DNA from: Aldehydirespirator sp965261105
Lineage (GTDB): Bacteria > Actinomycetota > Acidimicrobiia > Acidimicrobiales > Aldehydirespiratoraceae
Reading direction: 5' to 3'
DNA length: 64,000 nt
Assembly: GCA_965261105.1 (NCBI GenBank)
Contig: CBDHCM010000006.1
Span: 186,001 to 250,000 of the forward strand
How positions within the stretch are numbered: the first letter of the stretch is position 1; every line of letters starts with the position of its first letter. Below the pieces are notes generated by a model that made no database searches, had not been told where the DNA came from, and worked only from the letters and a program-made list of their open reading frames with translations. The translations under genes were made by a program, and so were the position numbers. Positions 41,999 through 49,781 of the stretch are shown piece by piece.

Positions 41999-43186
41999 TC
42001 AGGGGTCGACTTCTAGCAGGGCCAGGGCGGCCGTGAGGTACTGATCGGCGGCCTGGGTCATGCGGGTCAGCCCGTAGGTGTCGAGAACGGCCCGCATGAC
42101 CCGGTCGGGGCCGGCCCGGCGCAAGGCGGCCCGCCTGATCAGGTCGGCCACCGCGTGGGCGGGGTGGCCGCCGGCACCGGCGCGCCCCATCAGCTCGCGG
42201 CGCTTGTGGGCCATCAGTTCGGCGATCTCGTTGAGGGGCACCTCGTACAGCGAGCGCTCGCCCAGCTCGCGCACCGCCACCGCCGCCGTCCCGGCCAGGC
42301 GCAGCACCTGATGGAGCTCGCCTGCGTTGTCGAACTCGTCGATCTCCACCTGGCCTCGCAGCGTCAGCCGGACCAGGGCCTGCTCCATCGGGGCTCGCGC
42401 CCGCTGGGTGAGCTTCGAGGATCCGGCGCCACGGATGTAGAGCCGGTAGGCCCGGTCCGCGGTGACAGGCCCCTCCGCGGTCACGATCTCCAGCAGGTGG
42501 GCTACGACCTGGGCGACCGGGGCGGTGCGGGGATCGGGAAGCCCGCCGCCCTGCCACGCCGCGTGGGGACGCGGGCCGGCGGCAGGGTCGAACGCCTCCT
42601 CGGTCGGGCTGCTGGCAGTGCCGGGCTGTTTGTCGGCGCCGCCCGCGCCGCCGGCCCCGTAAGCCGCTTCGGTGCCGCCCGACGGCCCGCCCGGCACGGG
42701 ACACAATTCCATCCACCCCCCCGGCCGGGGCAGTTCGGTGAATCCCAGCGGCCGGTACAGCTCGTGGGCGTCGGCGGCGATGAGCATCAGCCGCTTGATC
42801 CCGGCCACCGCCGGGTGCTCGCAGGCTGCGGCCGCCACAGCTTTGCCCAGCCCGCAGCCCCGGTGCTCGGCCAGCACGTACACGTCGGTCAGGTAACCGA
42901 ATGTGGCCCGGTCGGTCACGACTCGTGCCCCGCCCACCATCGACCCGTCGGGTCCGTACACCCCCAGCACCACGCTGTTGGCCACCGCCACAGCGGTCTG
43001 CTCCCGGGTGCGGCCTTGAGTCCAGTACCCGTCGACCTCCAGGAAGTCGTGCAGCGCGTCCCCATCGAAACGCGCGGGATCGTCGGAGATCACATACGCC
43101 CCGCACCGCCATTCGAGCGGAACCCCCTCGCTCACGGCCGCAGACGCTACCGGTTGCGGCCAGGCCGGGTACAAGGCGGATTTCAA
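41999..43186 (-). CDS. GNAT acetyltransferase fused to a winged-helix-like domain
   Basis: A 395-residue two-part protein. Residues 30-165 are a GNAT domain with the acetyl-CoA loop EHRGCGLGKAVAAAA and the late ELYRPLGFTELP. After an Ala/Gly/Pro linker, residues about 230-390 form a mostly helical region (VVAHLLEIVTAEGPVTADRA) that looks like a winged-helix domain of the kind seen at the end of DUF3320-type proteins. The TTG at 43186 follows GGAGA; a GTG at 43135 is an alternative that gives 378 residues. The substrate and the role of the second domain are unknown. Confidence 0.75.
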   Translation of the reverse strand: MKSALYPAWPQPVASAAVSEGVPLEWRCGAYVISDDPARFDGDALHDFLEVDGYWTQGRTREQTAVAVANSVVLGVYGPDGSMVGGARVVTDRATFGYLTDVYVLAEHRGCGLGKAVAAAACEHPAVAGIKRLMLIAADAHELYRPLGFTELPRPGGWMELCPVPGGPSGGTEAAYGAGGAGGADKQPGTASSPTEEAFDPAAGPRPHAAWQGGGLPDPRTAPVAQVVAHLLEIVTAEGPVTADRAYRLYIRGAGSSKLTQRARAPMEQALVRLTLRGQVEIDEFDNAGELHQVLRLAGTAAVAVRELGERSLYEVPLNEIAELMAHKRRELMGRAGAGGHPAHAVADLIRRAALRRAGPDRVMRAVLDTYGLTRMTQAADQYLTAALALLEVDP

Positions 43187-43209
43187 TTCGTCTCCGTCGG
43201 GAGCCCAGC

Positions 43210-43326
43210 ACTAGCATCGTGATGTCCAACGGCGTGAGAGGCAGCGCATGGGCCGGGCGCTGCACCGTGGGAGGTATGCGAACTAGCATCGTGATGTCCA
43301 ACGGCGTGAGAGGCAGCGCATGGGCC
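43210..43326. repeat. 45-bp direct repeat, 72 bp apart
   Basis: ACTAGCATCGTGATGTCC and the following 27 bases occur at 43210-43254 and 43282-43326 without mismatch. The second copy runs into the start of the amidohydrolase tail. The pair probably marks the recombination or slippage event that truncated that gene. Confidence 0.93.
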
Positions 43327-43646
43327 TGGGCGATGACATCGGCAGCATCGAGCCGGGCAAGCGGGCCGACCTGGCCGTAGTGGGGCTGGACCGGCCCCAC
43401 GCCTGGCCGGTGCTCAGCGACGGCGACGGCGGCAACGTGATCGAGCAACTGGTGTGGTCGTGCTCGGGCTCCGATGTGCGCTACACCCTCGTCGACGGCG
43501 TGGTCCTGCTCGACGACCGGCGCCTGACCACCCTGGACCTGGCCGAGATAGCCGACCTGGTGCCCCGCGAGGCCCGCCACTTGCTCTCCAAGGCCGGGGT
43601 TCTCGATCATGTGCTCAACAAGTACCGCGGAGGCGGCAATGACTGA
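43320..43646 (+). pseudogene. amidohydrolase, C-terminal tail only
   Basis: A 108-residue frame beginning GLGDDIGSIEPGKRADLAVV, the standard C-terminal beta-sandwich of TRZ/ATZ-type deaminases. It continues with a WSCSGSDVRYTLVDGVVLLD segment. The metal-binding barrel (about 340 residues) is missing, so it cannot be active. The same motif appears intact in the DadD-like gene at 44689, of which this may be a paralogue. Confidence 0.75.
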
Positions 43647-43750
43647 AGGTTCGAAGCGACCCGGGGACGGCAACGACTGAAGGTTCGACCCGGCCCGGAG
43701 GCGGCAATGACTGAAGGTTCGACCCGGCCCGGAGGCAACGATGACTGAAG
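43635..43750. repeat. 34-bp tandem repeat before the nucleoside phosphorylase
   Basis: GACTGAAGGTTCG-type units at 43641, 43675, 43709 and 43743 (period 34). Copies 1 and 3 carry decoy ATGACTGAAGG sequences; the fourth supplies the real start ATG and first codons of the phosphorylase. The decoys end at nearby stops. Confidence 0.9.
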
Positions 43751-44544
43751 ACACTTCGAGGTGGATGACCGAGCGCTACATGCGCCTGACCGACGGGTCG
43801 TTTCCCCATCTGGGCATCCGGGGCGGCGGCGACGTGGCTGAGGTAGCCCTGCTGTCGGGCAGCCCCGAGCGGGTGGAGATGATGGCCGGACTGCTCGACG
43901 ACGCCGAGCGGGTCGGCGACCGCCGCGGCTACGCGGTGTTCACCGGCACCCTCGACGGCGCCCGCCTCACTGTGGCCACCAGCGGCGTGGGCTCCCCGTC
44001 GATGGCCATCGCGGTGGAGGAGCTGGCTGCCTGCGGGGTGTCGTGCTTCATCCGGGTGGGCAGCTGCGCGGCCCTGTCGCCCGCCATGCCGGTGGGCGGC
44101 CTCGCGGTGGCCACCGGCGCGGTCAGCGACGAGGGCACCAGCCGCTACTACGCGCCCGAGAACTTCCCGCCGGTGGCCTCGCACCGGGTTGTGGCCGCGC
44201 TGGTGGCGGCCGCAGCCCGCTGCGGCACGCCGGTGGAGGTCGGGCTGACCCGCTCCACCGACAGCTTCTATGAGGGCGAGCGCACCGTCGAGGTGATCAG
44301 CCGCTGGAAGGCCTTGGGGGTGCTGGCTTTCGAGATGGAGTCGTCGTGCCTGTTCACTGTGGCCGCCGCGCTGGGCTGCGAGGCCGGCTCGGTGCTGTGC
44401 GCCGGCACCAACCTGCTCAGCGGCGAGGCCACCTACCAGGGTCAGCGCCTCGACGACTACGCCGCCGGCCAGCAGGCCATGCTGGAGTTCGCCCTAACCG
44501 CGGCCGCCGACCTGGCCCGCCCGTCCCACGACCACGGCTCGTGA
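43741..44544 (+). CDS. nucleoside phosphorylase, NP-I (uridine phosphorylase-like)
   Basis: A 267-residue NP-I family protein. Phosphate and base-site landmarks are LLSGSPERVEMMAGLLDDAE near residue 38, TSGVGSPSMAIAVEELAAC near 80, RVGSCAALSP near 105, and the ribose-binding FEMESSCLFTVAAALG near 200. It cleaves a nucleoside with phosphate to base and (deoxy)ribose 1-phosphate. Next to a DadD-like deaminase and an mtnA gene, a likely substrate is 5'-deoxyinosine or methylthioinosine, although uridine cannot be excluded. Confidence 0.85.
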   Translation: MTEDTSRWMTERYMRLTDGSFPHLGIRGGGDVAEVALLSGSPERVEMMAGLLDDAERVGDRRGYAVFTGTLDGARLTVATSGVGSPSMAIAVEELAACGVSCFIRVGSCAALSPAMPVGGLAVATGAVSDEGTSRYYAPENFPPVASHRVVAALVAAAARCGTPVEVGLTRSTDSFYEGERTVEVISRWKALGVLAFEMESSCLFTVAAALGCEAGSVLCAGTNLLSGEATYQGQRLDDYAAGQQAMLEFALTAAADLARPSHDHGS

Positions 44545-44567
44545 AGGCACTGGGTGCCGGCGATTCC

Positions 44568-44615
44568 AAATCTGTATCGGTTTGCGCCTATATGACGCGA
44601 AACTCTACAGATTTC
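44568..44615. repeat. inverted repeat, 8-base arms
   Basis: AAATCTGT (44568-44575) and ACAGATTT (44608-44615) in the gap between phosphorylase and deaminase. The layout, followed by CGTCGGGA, resembles the hairpins at 41949 and 61750, but the arms differ. Confidence 0.5.
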
Positions 44616-44688
44616 GTCGGGACGGCCTGCTGGCCGCGGCGGAGAGTTGCGGTATAGCTGTGACGCAGTCGAGATAGGGGCGCTGACA

Positions 44689-46017
44689 ATGGCCGATCTC
44701 GTAGTCCGCGGCGGTCTGGTCGTCCCGAGCGCCGACGCCGAGCCCTTCGTCGGCGACGTGGTGGTGGAGGGCGGCCTGATCGCCGCGGCCAGCCCGAAGT
44801 CGGGCCCGGCCACGGCCACCGAGGAGATCTACGCCTCCGGCTGCCTGGTGATCCCCGGCCTGGTGCAGGCCCACGTGCACCTGTGCCAGACCCTGCTGCG
44901 GGGCCTGGCCGACGACATGGAGGTGATCGAGTGGCTGCGCCGGCGGGTGTGGCCCCTGGAGCAGGCCCACGACCGTCGGTCGCTGCACGCCTCAGCGCTG
45001 CTGGCCGTAGCCGAGCTGCTCACCGGCGGCACCACCGCCGTGCTCACCATGGAGTCGAATCACCACACCGGCGCCGCCTTCGAGGCTGCTGAGCAGCTCG
45101 GGATCCGGGCCACCATCGGCAAGGCCCTGATGGACCGGTACGAGCCCGGCACCGAGATGGAGGTGCCCGACTCCGACGCGGCCTGGGCCGACCAGATGGA
45201 CCTGTTCGAGACCTGGCACGGCTCAGCCGGTGGCCGGCTGCGGGTGGCGCTGTCGCCCCGCGGTCCCCGCAACGCCACCGGAGACACTTGGCGCCGCTGC
45301 GTGGCCCTGGCCGACGAGGCCGACCTGCGGCTGCACACCCACGTCAACGAGAACCAGGCCCAGGCCGACCTGCTGGGCGCCTCACCGGAGGGCCGCGACC
45401 TCGAGGCCCTCGCGTCCTGGGGGGCGCTGTCGCCGCGGCTGGTGATGGCCCACGCGGTGTGGCTCAGCGACCACGAGCGCGACCTCGCCCGCCGGCACCG
45501 GCCCCATGTCTGTCACTGCCCGTCGGCCAACCTCAAGCTGGCCTCCGGGTTGGCCCCGGTGCCCGGCTACCTGGCCGACGGCCTCAATGTCGCTGTCGGC
45601 GCCGACGGAGCGCCGTGCAACAACCGCCTCGACGGCTTCGAGGAGATGCGCCTGGCCGCTCTGATTCACAAGCCCGGCGCGGGGCCCCGGGCCGTGCCCG
45701 CCCGCACCGCGTTCGACATGGCCACCATGGGCGGCGCCCGAGCCCTCGGCCTGGAGCGAGAAACCGGTAGCATCGAGCCGGGCAAGCGGGCCGATTTGGC
45801 CGTGGTGCGGCGCGACCGTCTGCATTCCACCCCGGCTGGCGGCGCCGATGTGTACTCCGAGCTGGTCTACGCCCACCGCGCCGACGACGTCGACACCGTG
45901 GTGGTCGACGGCCGGGTGGTGGTGGTCGACGGCCGCCTGCTCACCGCCGACGAGTCCGCCGTCCGAGCCGAAGCCGAGACCCAGCAAGCCGCCCTGCTAG
46001 CCCGAGCCGCCCTCTGA
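44689..46017 (+). CDS. dadD: DadD-like 5'-deoxyadenosine deaminase
   Basis: A 442-residue TRZ/ATZ amidohydrolase. The metal motif is QAHVHLCQTLLRGLADDMEV near residue 60, with further ligands in HTHVNENQ, MAHAVWL and GADGAPCNN. The segments WLRRRVWPLEQAH and TAVLTMESNHHTGAAF fit what I know of DadD, which deaminates 5'-deoxyadenosine and related purines. Neighbours (nucleoside phosphorylase, PNP, MtaD-like deaminase, mtnA) support a salvage role for SAM by-products. 8-oxoguanine deaminase is the main alternative. Confidence 0.8.
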   Translation: MADLVVRGGLVVPSADAEPFVGDVVVEGGLIAAASPKSGPATATEEIYASGCLVIPGLVQAHVHLCQTLLRGLADDMEVIEWLRRRVWPLEQAHDRRSLHASALLAVAELLTGGTTAVLTMESNHHTGAAFEAAEQLGIRATIGKALMDRYEPGTEMEVPDSDAAWADQMDLFETWHGSAGGRLRVALSPRGPRNATGDTWRRCVALADEADLRLHTHVNENQAQADLLGASPEGRDLEALASWGALSPRLVMAHAVWLSDHERDLARRHRPHVCHCPSANLKLASGLAPVPGYLADGLNVAVGADGAPCNNRLDGFEEMRLAALIHKPGAGPRAVPARTAFDMATMGGARALGLERETGSIEPGKRADLAVVRRDRLHSTPAGGADVYSELVYAHRADDVDTVVVDGRVVVVDGRLLTADESAVRAEAETQQAALLARAAL

Positions 46018-46035
46018 TCGACGGGTTGTTGCGAT

Positions 46036-46066
46036 TTACTGCTAAGTCTGACAGAATTAGTAGTAA
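46036..46066. promoter_or_regulatory. operator-like inverted repeat before fic
   Basis: TTACTGCTAA (46036-46045) and TTAGTAGTAA (46057-46066) form arms with one mismatch, 36 bases before the fic start. The same half-sites recur after the gene at 47473 and 47579, so they are probably sites for one regulator, possibly the Fic protein through its C-terminal winged helix. Confidence 0.5.
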
Positions 46067-46101
46067 CTGACCGGAGAAGAGGTGGATGGGAGGGTGAAGG
46101 G

Positions 46102-47463
46102 ATGAAGAAGCCACTGTTGCCACCCGCCATGCCGCAGTTGCTGTCCGAGATTGCCGACGACGACCCCCAGCGTCTGTTCGAAGTTTTCTCCAACGGCCGT
46201 CCCGTTGATGACAAGGGCCGCTACCTGCACTGGGATCAGATGCGGCACCGGAAGCCTCCCGAGGGCCTCACGCTGCAAGAGTGGTGGGTTCGCACCGCGG
46301 TGAGCAGGTTGAGCCAAGCCCGCGCACTTCCCGTCACCGGTACCGACGGCACCTCCTTCCGCTTCACCAATATCGACCGGATCCAGGAGATGGTCCACCG
46401 AATCGACCAGCAAGCCAGCGGCCACATCCAGGCCGACGAGATCGTTGTCAGGCTTAGGTCGCGTGACCAGTACCTCGTGCCGTCGCTGGTTGAGGAGGCC
46501 ATCACTTCCAGTCTCCTGGAGGGCGCAGCCACTACGCGCCGCGTGGCCAAGGAACTTCTTCGAACTGGCCGAAAGCCCCGGGACACCAGCGAGCGCATGG
46601 TACTCAACAATTATCTGGCGATGCAGGCAGCCGAGGAACTGGCGAACTCCGGAGAGCCGCTTGACCCGAATCATGTCCTAGAGCTGCATCGGATCGTCAC
46701 GGACGGAACGCTCGAAGACCCATCCGAGGCGGGCCGGCTCCAGCAGCCCGACGAGGAGCGGGTTGCCATCATGTGGGGCGACGGCCAGATTCTGCACCGC
46801 CCACCACCGGCGGACGAGCTTCGCGAGCGTCTTGAGAAGCTCTGCGCGTTTGCCAACGGCGCCACCGGGGAAGGATTCCTGCATCCCGTAGTCCGGGCTG
46901 TGCTCATCCACTTCTGGCTGGGACACGACCACCCGTTCGCTGACGGCAACGGGCGCACCGCCCGCGCCCTATTCTACTGGTCAATGCTGCGGTCCGGATA
47001 CTGGCTGGCTCAGTACGTCTCGATTTCATCCATCCTTCGCAAGGCTCCCGCGAAGTACGCCCGGTCCTACCTGTACACGGAGACCGATTCGAACGACGTC
47101 ACCTACTTCGTGATCTACCAACTCGAAACACTTGAGCGCGCAATCGGGGAGCTGAGGGCGTATTTCGCGCGCAAGGTGTCGGAGATCACTGAGGTAGCAC
47201 GGCTATTGCGGGGTGTTCCGAGCCTCAATCATCGCCAGCTTGCGGTTGTTGGGGAAGCGTTGCGCGACCCCGACGCATACTTCACCATCGCCGGGCAGAA
47301 GCGCCTACAGCGTGTGGCCTATCAGTCCGCTCGCACTGACCTCTTGGGCTTGGAGACGTTGGGCCTGTTGCGGAAGGTGCAGATCGCGAACAGGTTCGAG
47401 TTCTGGCCTGTGCGCGACATATCGGTCCGTATCCGCTGTCTCTCAGAAGAATTACAGGGTTGA
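46102..47463 (+). CDS. fic: Fic-domain AMP-transferase with self-inhibition motif
   Basis: A 453-residue class II Fic protein. The inhibitory helix SSLLEG (S-x3-E-G) lies near residue 136 and the catalytic motif HPFADGNGRTAR near residue 279. The C-terminal 90 residues (NHRQLAVVGEALRDPDAYFT onward) look like a winged-helix domain. Such proteins add AMP or related groups to Ser, Thr or Tyr of targets, and the Glu of the inhibitory helix keeps them off. Base composition is lower in GC than the neighbours at both ends, suggesting acquisition. Confidence 0.85.
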   Translation: MKKPLLPPAMPQLLSEIADDDPQRLFEVFSNGRPVDDKGRYLHWDQMRHRKPPEGLTLQEWWVRTAVSRLSQARALPVTGTDGTSFRFTNIDRIQEMVHRIDQQASGHIQADEIVVRLRSRDQYLVPSLVEEAITSSLLEGAATTRRVAKELLRTGRKPRDTSERMVLNNYLAMQAAEELANSGEPLDPNHVLELHRIVTDGTLEDPSEAGRLQQPDEERVAIMWGDGQILHRPPPADELRERLEKLCAFANGATGEGFLHPVVRAVLIHFWLGHDHPFADGNGRTARALFYWSMLRSGYWLAQYVSISSILRKAPAKYARSYLYTETDSNDVTYFVIYQLETLERAIGELRAYFARKVSEITEVARLLRGVPSLNHRQLAVVGEALRDPDAYFTIAGQKRLQRVAYQSARTDLLGLETLGLLRKVQIANRFEFWPVRDISVRIRCLSEELQG

Positions 47464-47606
47464 CGTACTAATTTACTACTAATATCTGCTAAATTAGCAG
47501 TAAGGGGCGCGAGACGAGTGTCGACGATCTGGTCGGCTCAGGGCGCTGGCTGACGAATTACAGGGTTGACGTACTAATTTACTACTAATATCTACTAAAT
47601 TAGTAT
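47449..47606. repeat. 106-bp-offset duplication of the fic 3' end with palindromes
   Basis: GAATTACAGGGTTGACGTAC and the following 19 bases occur at 47449 and again at 47555. The unit includes the last codons and stop of fic, then TTACTACTAA, which is the arm of the operator before fic. The first copy also has the near-perfect palindrome CTGCTAAATTAGCAG. The sequence is very AT-rich for this genome. Confidence 0.88.
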
Positions 47607-47617
47607 TTAGAGGAGCG

Positions 47618-48442
47618 CTAGAGGGTCGGGAGGAGTTCGTCGAATAGGGCGCTGAAGCGCTCGGAGGAGGCGGCTGCGGTCTCGATCACCTCGGTGTGCG
47701 ACAGCGGCACCTCGGAGATGCCCGCGGCCAGGTTGGTGCACAGCGATATGCCGAGCACCTGCGCGCCCATGTGGCGGGCTGCGGTGGCCTCGGGCACGGT
47801 GGACATGCCCACCATCGACGCGCCCAGGGCCTTGGCCATGCGGATCTCGGCGGGGGTCTCGAACATCGGTCCGTGGAACCAGAAGTACACGCCCGCTTGC
47901 AGCTGTTGCCCCAGCCGGGCCGCGGCCCCGTGGGCCTTGGCCCGCAGCTCGGGGGTGTACACGTCGGTCATGTCGGTGAAGCGGGGGCCCAGGCGCTTGT
48001 CGTTGGGGCCGGCCAGCACGCTGAGCCCGGCCAGGTTCACATGGTCGGTGATCACGGCCAGGTCGCCGGCGGCCATGCCGTCGCCGCAGCAGCCGGCCGC
48101 GTTGGTGAGCACCACCACCCGGCATCCGGCCATGATCGCGGTCCGCACCGCGAACGTGATGGCCTCAGGGTCGTGGCCCTCGTAGGCGTGGGCCCGCCCC
48201 GACAGCAGCAGCACCCGGTTGTCGCCCATCTGCGCCGAGTAGGCCGTGCCTGCGTGCCCGATTGCGGTCGGGATCGGGAACCCGGGCAGGTCCCGGTACG
48301 GCACCGCCACCTTGTCGCTTATCCGGTCGGGATACGCCCCCAGCCCCGACCCCAGCACCACAACCGCGTCATGCCGCTCGCATCCAGTCCGATCAGCCAG
48401 CACCGCAGCAGTCCGCTGCAACCGCTCATACAGATCGCTCAT
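47618..48442 (-). CDS. purine nucleoside phosphorylase, trimeric type
   Basis: A 274-residue NP-II family enzyme. Phosphate loop GSGLG near residue 32, SGRAHAYEGH near 82, the FHGPMFETPAEIRMAKALGA segment near 188 with the Tyr/Phe-Glu base site, and GMSTVPEATAARHMG. It phosphorolyses inosine/guanosine-type nucleosides; some relatives prefer methylthioadenosine or methylthioinosine. Its place in a cluster with two deaminases and mtnA makes 6-oxopurine products of MTA or 5'-deoxyadenosine likely substrates. Confidence 0.9.
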   Translation of the reverse strand: MSDLYERLQRTAAVLADRTGCERHDAVVVLGSGLGAYPDRISDKVAVPYRDLPGFPIPTAIGHAGTAYSAQMGDNRVLLLSGRAHAYEGHDPEAITFAVRTAIMAGCRVVVLTNAAGCCGDGMAAGDLAVITDHVNLAGLSVLAGPNDKRLGPRFTDMTDVYTPELRAKAHGAAARLGQQLQAGVYFWFHGPMFETPAEIRMAKALGASMVGMSTVPEATAARHMGAQVLGISLCTNLAAGISEVPLSHTEVIETAAASSERFSALFDELLPTL

Positions 48443-48490
48443 GGGTTCCTCCGCTCATCTGAGGGCTTTGGCCAGACTGGCGGCGGTGTG

Positions 48491-49132
48491 TCAGGCCGCG
48501 GCCTTCGTCGGCCCGATCGCACGGACGGCTTCCCTTATGTCCTCGGCGGGCGTCCCGTAATCGGCTGCGATGGACTCGACGGGCTCGCGCGCAGCTACAC
48601 GCGACTTCACGGCCGACAGCGGCGCGCCCCCCTCCATGAACAGGGCGTCACCTCCTGCAACGCCCGGCAGCACCCGTAACAGGCGGCGCTCGGTGACCGC
48701 AAGAATGAGCTCCGTTGCCCATGCGTCGCCGAAGGTAATCCGCTCCAGGTAGTCGCCGATCACTTCATGGAACACCCGCTGTCGCGTTTGCACCACTGTT
48801 AGCAGCCTCAGTTGCTGGTCTTGGTTGCGTCGTGCGTAGTCGTACAAGACGGTGGCTCCGTCGCTGAACAGCTGCCTCGACGCCAGTGCGTGCTCGAGTT
48901 CTCCCTGGCTTGCCAGAACCTCAAGCGCCTTGCGAATTCTCTGCATCGGGAGACCGGTGCGGCGAAACGCCTGAACGACGGTCGCCTCGACTAGCCCAAC
49001 GAACGGAATCGCCCGTCGGTCCGACGAGCCGTTCTCAATGGCCGTGATCACGGGACCCTGCTTCACCCGCGGTCGGTCTGTGAACGTCTTCTCGTAGCCG
49101 TGCGACCAGGTGCGCAGGGTAGACGGGCTCAT
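48491..49132 (-). CDS. DUF433/MerR-like antitoxin, orphan, 5' end disrupted
   Basis: A 213-residue product from ATG 49132. It holds the end of a MerR-like helix-turn-helix (MSPSTLRTWSHGY), a central helical part and a C-terminal DUF433-type domain (YGTPAEDIREAVRAIGP). Upstream, the natural beginning ERFTRRLYTVSGAARLVG is readable only if one copy of an 11-bp tandem duplication at 49164 is removed. As it stands the first 25 or so residues are out of frame. The PIN-like toxin usually found downstream is absent, so it is an orphan. Confidence 0.65.
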   Translation of the reverse strand: MSPSTLRTWSHGYEKTFTDRPRVKQGPVITAIENGSSDRRAIPFVGLVEATVVQAFRRTGLPMQRIRKALEVLASQGELEHALASRQLFSDGATVLYDYARRNQDQQLRLLTVVQTRQRVFHEVIGDYLERITFGDAWATELILAVTERRLLRVLPGVAGGDALFMEGGAPLSAVKSRVAAREPVESIAADYGTPAEDIREAVRAIGPTKAAA

Positions 49133-49163
49133 GCCCACTAGACGCGCCGCTCCTGAGACTGTG

Positions 49164-49185
49164 TAGAGCCGTCGTAGAGCCGTCG
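49164..49185. repeat. 11-bp tandem duplication causing a frameshift
   Basis: TAGAGCCGTCG is repeated back to back at 49164-49174 and 49175-49185, within the N-terminal coding part of the DUF433-type gene. Removing one copy restores the family-like N-terminus. Confidence 0.9.
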
Positions 49186-49264
49186 GGTGAATCGCTCGTC
49201 CTCGATGACGCCCCTCCGTGGTGAATGGCCGGATTCCTTGGCGGCAGCCATGGTAACCACCCGG

Positions 49265-49357
49265 TATCTCGCCGCCGATGCCGCCGCCCGCGCCGGTGAC
49301 CACGATCACTCGCCCGTCCAGCCGGATCATCTCATCGGGTGGCAGCAACCCAGTCAT
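49265..49357 (-). pseudogene. SDR N-terminal fragment
   Basis: The first 30 residues of an SDR (DEMIRLDGRVIVVTGAGGGI, then GG) starting at an ATG at 49357. After the glycine loop the frame runs into unrelated sequence. Nothing of the catalytic domain remains. Confidence 0.6.
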
Positions 49358-49466
49358 GCCGCCTCCCGAGCGAAGCGGAGAAGGAAGCGGAGAAGTTGGT
49401 CCTGTGGGCGCGGCGATGGCGTGGCGTTGGCGCCGCGGAACCCCTCGTGTGGCGGGAGTAGGGGAG

Positions 49467-49699
49467 TCACAGCGCCCTCCGGGTGAAGCGGGCGATGTCG
49501 GCGGCGGCCTCGGGGTAGGCCTCGGCCAGCTCGCCGGCGTCGCCCAGCTCGAAGCTTTCGGGGTGGAACGCGGGCGCCATGGTGGTGCCCGTCAGCGACC
49601 ATTCGCCGGTGGTGCCGGCCGCCATCCACACTCCTGCGGCACGGCCACGATCGGGCGCTGTCCGCCCGCCAGATCGTCGCCCAGCACGGGCCGGTTCAC
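49467..49699 (-). pseudogene. cupin (DUF985-like) C-terminal fragment, frameshifted
   Basis: One frame gives RPVLGDDLAGGQRPIVAVPQ; after a one-base shift near 49635 the next gives GVWMAAGTTGEWSLTGTTMA, then PAFHPESFELGD. Together they read like the C-terminal half of a cupin_5 protein. The N-terminal half is missing on the far side of 49700, where short GC-rich direct repeats begin. Confidence 0.5.
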
Positions 49700-49781
49700 C
49701 GTGCCGGCGGGCCGGCGGTGTGCGGTGCTTCGGAGCTGCCGGCTGTCGGGCCGGCCGTGTGCGCCGTCTCGGAGCTGCCGT

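Noticed and set aside
39785..42016. 743-codon plus-strand frame
   Set aside because: A shadow of the molybdopterin subunit in another frame, dominated by Arg, Pro and Gly.
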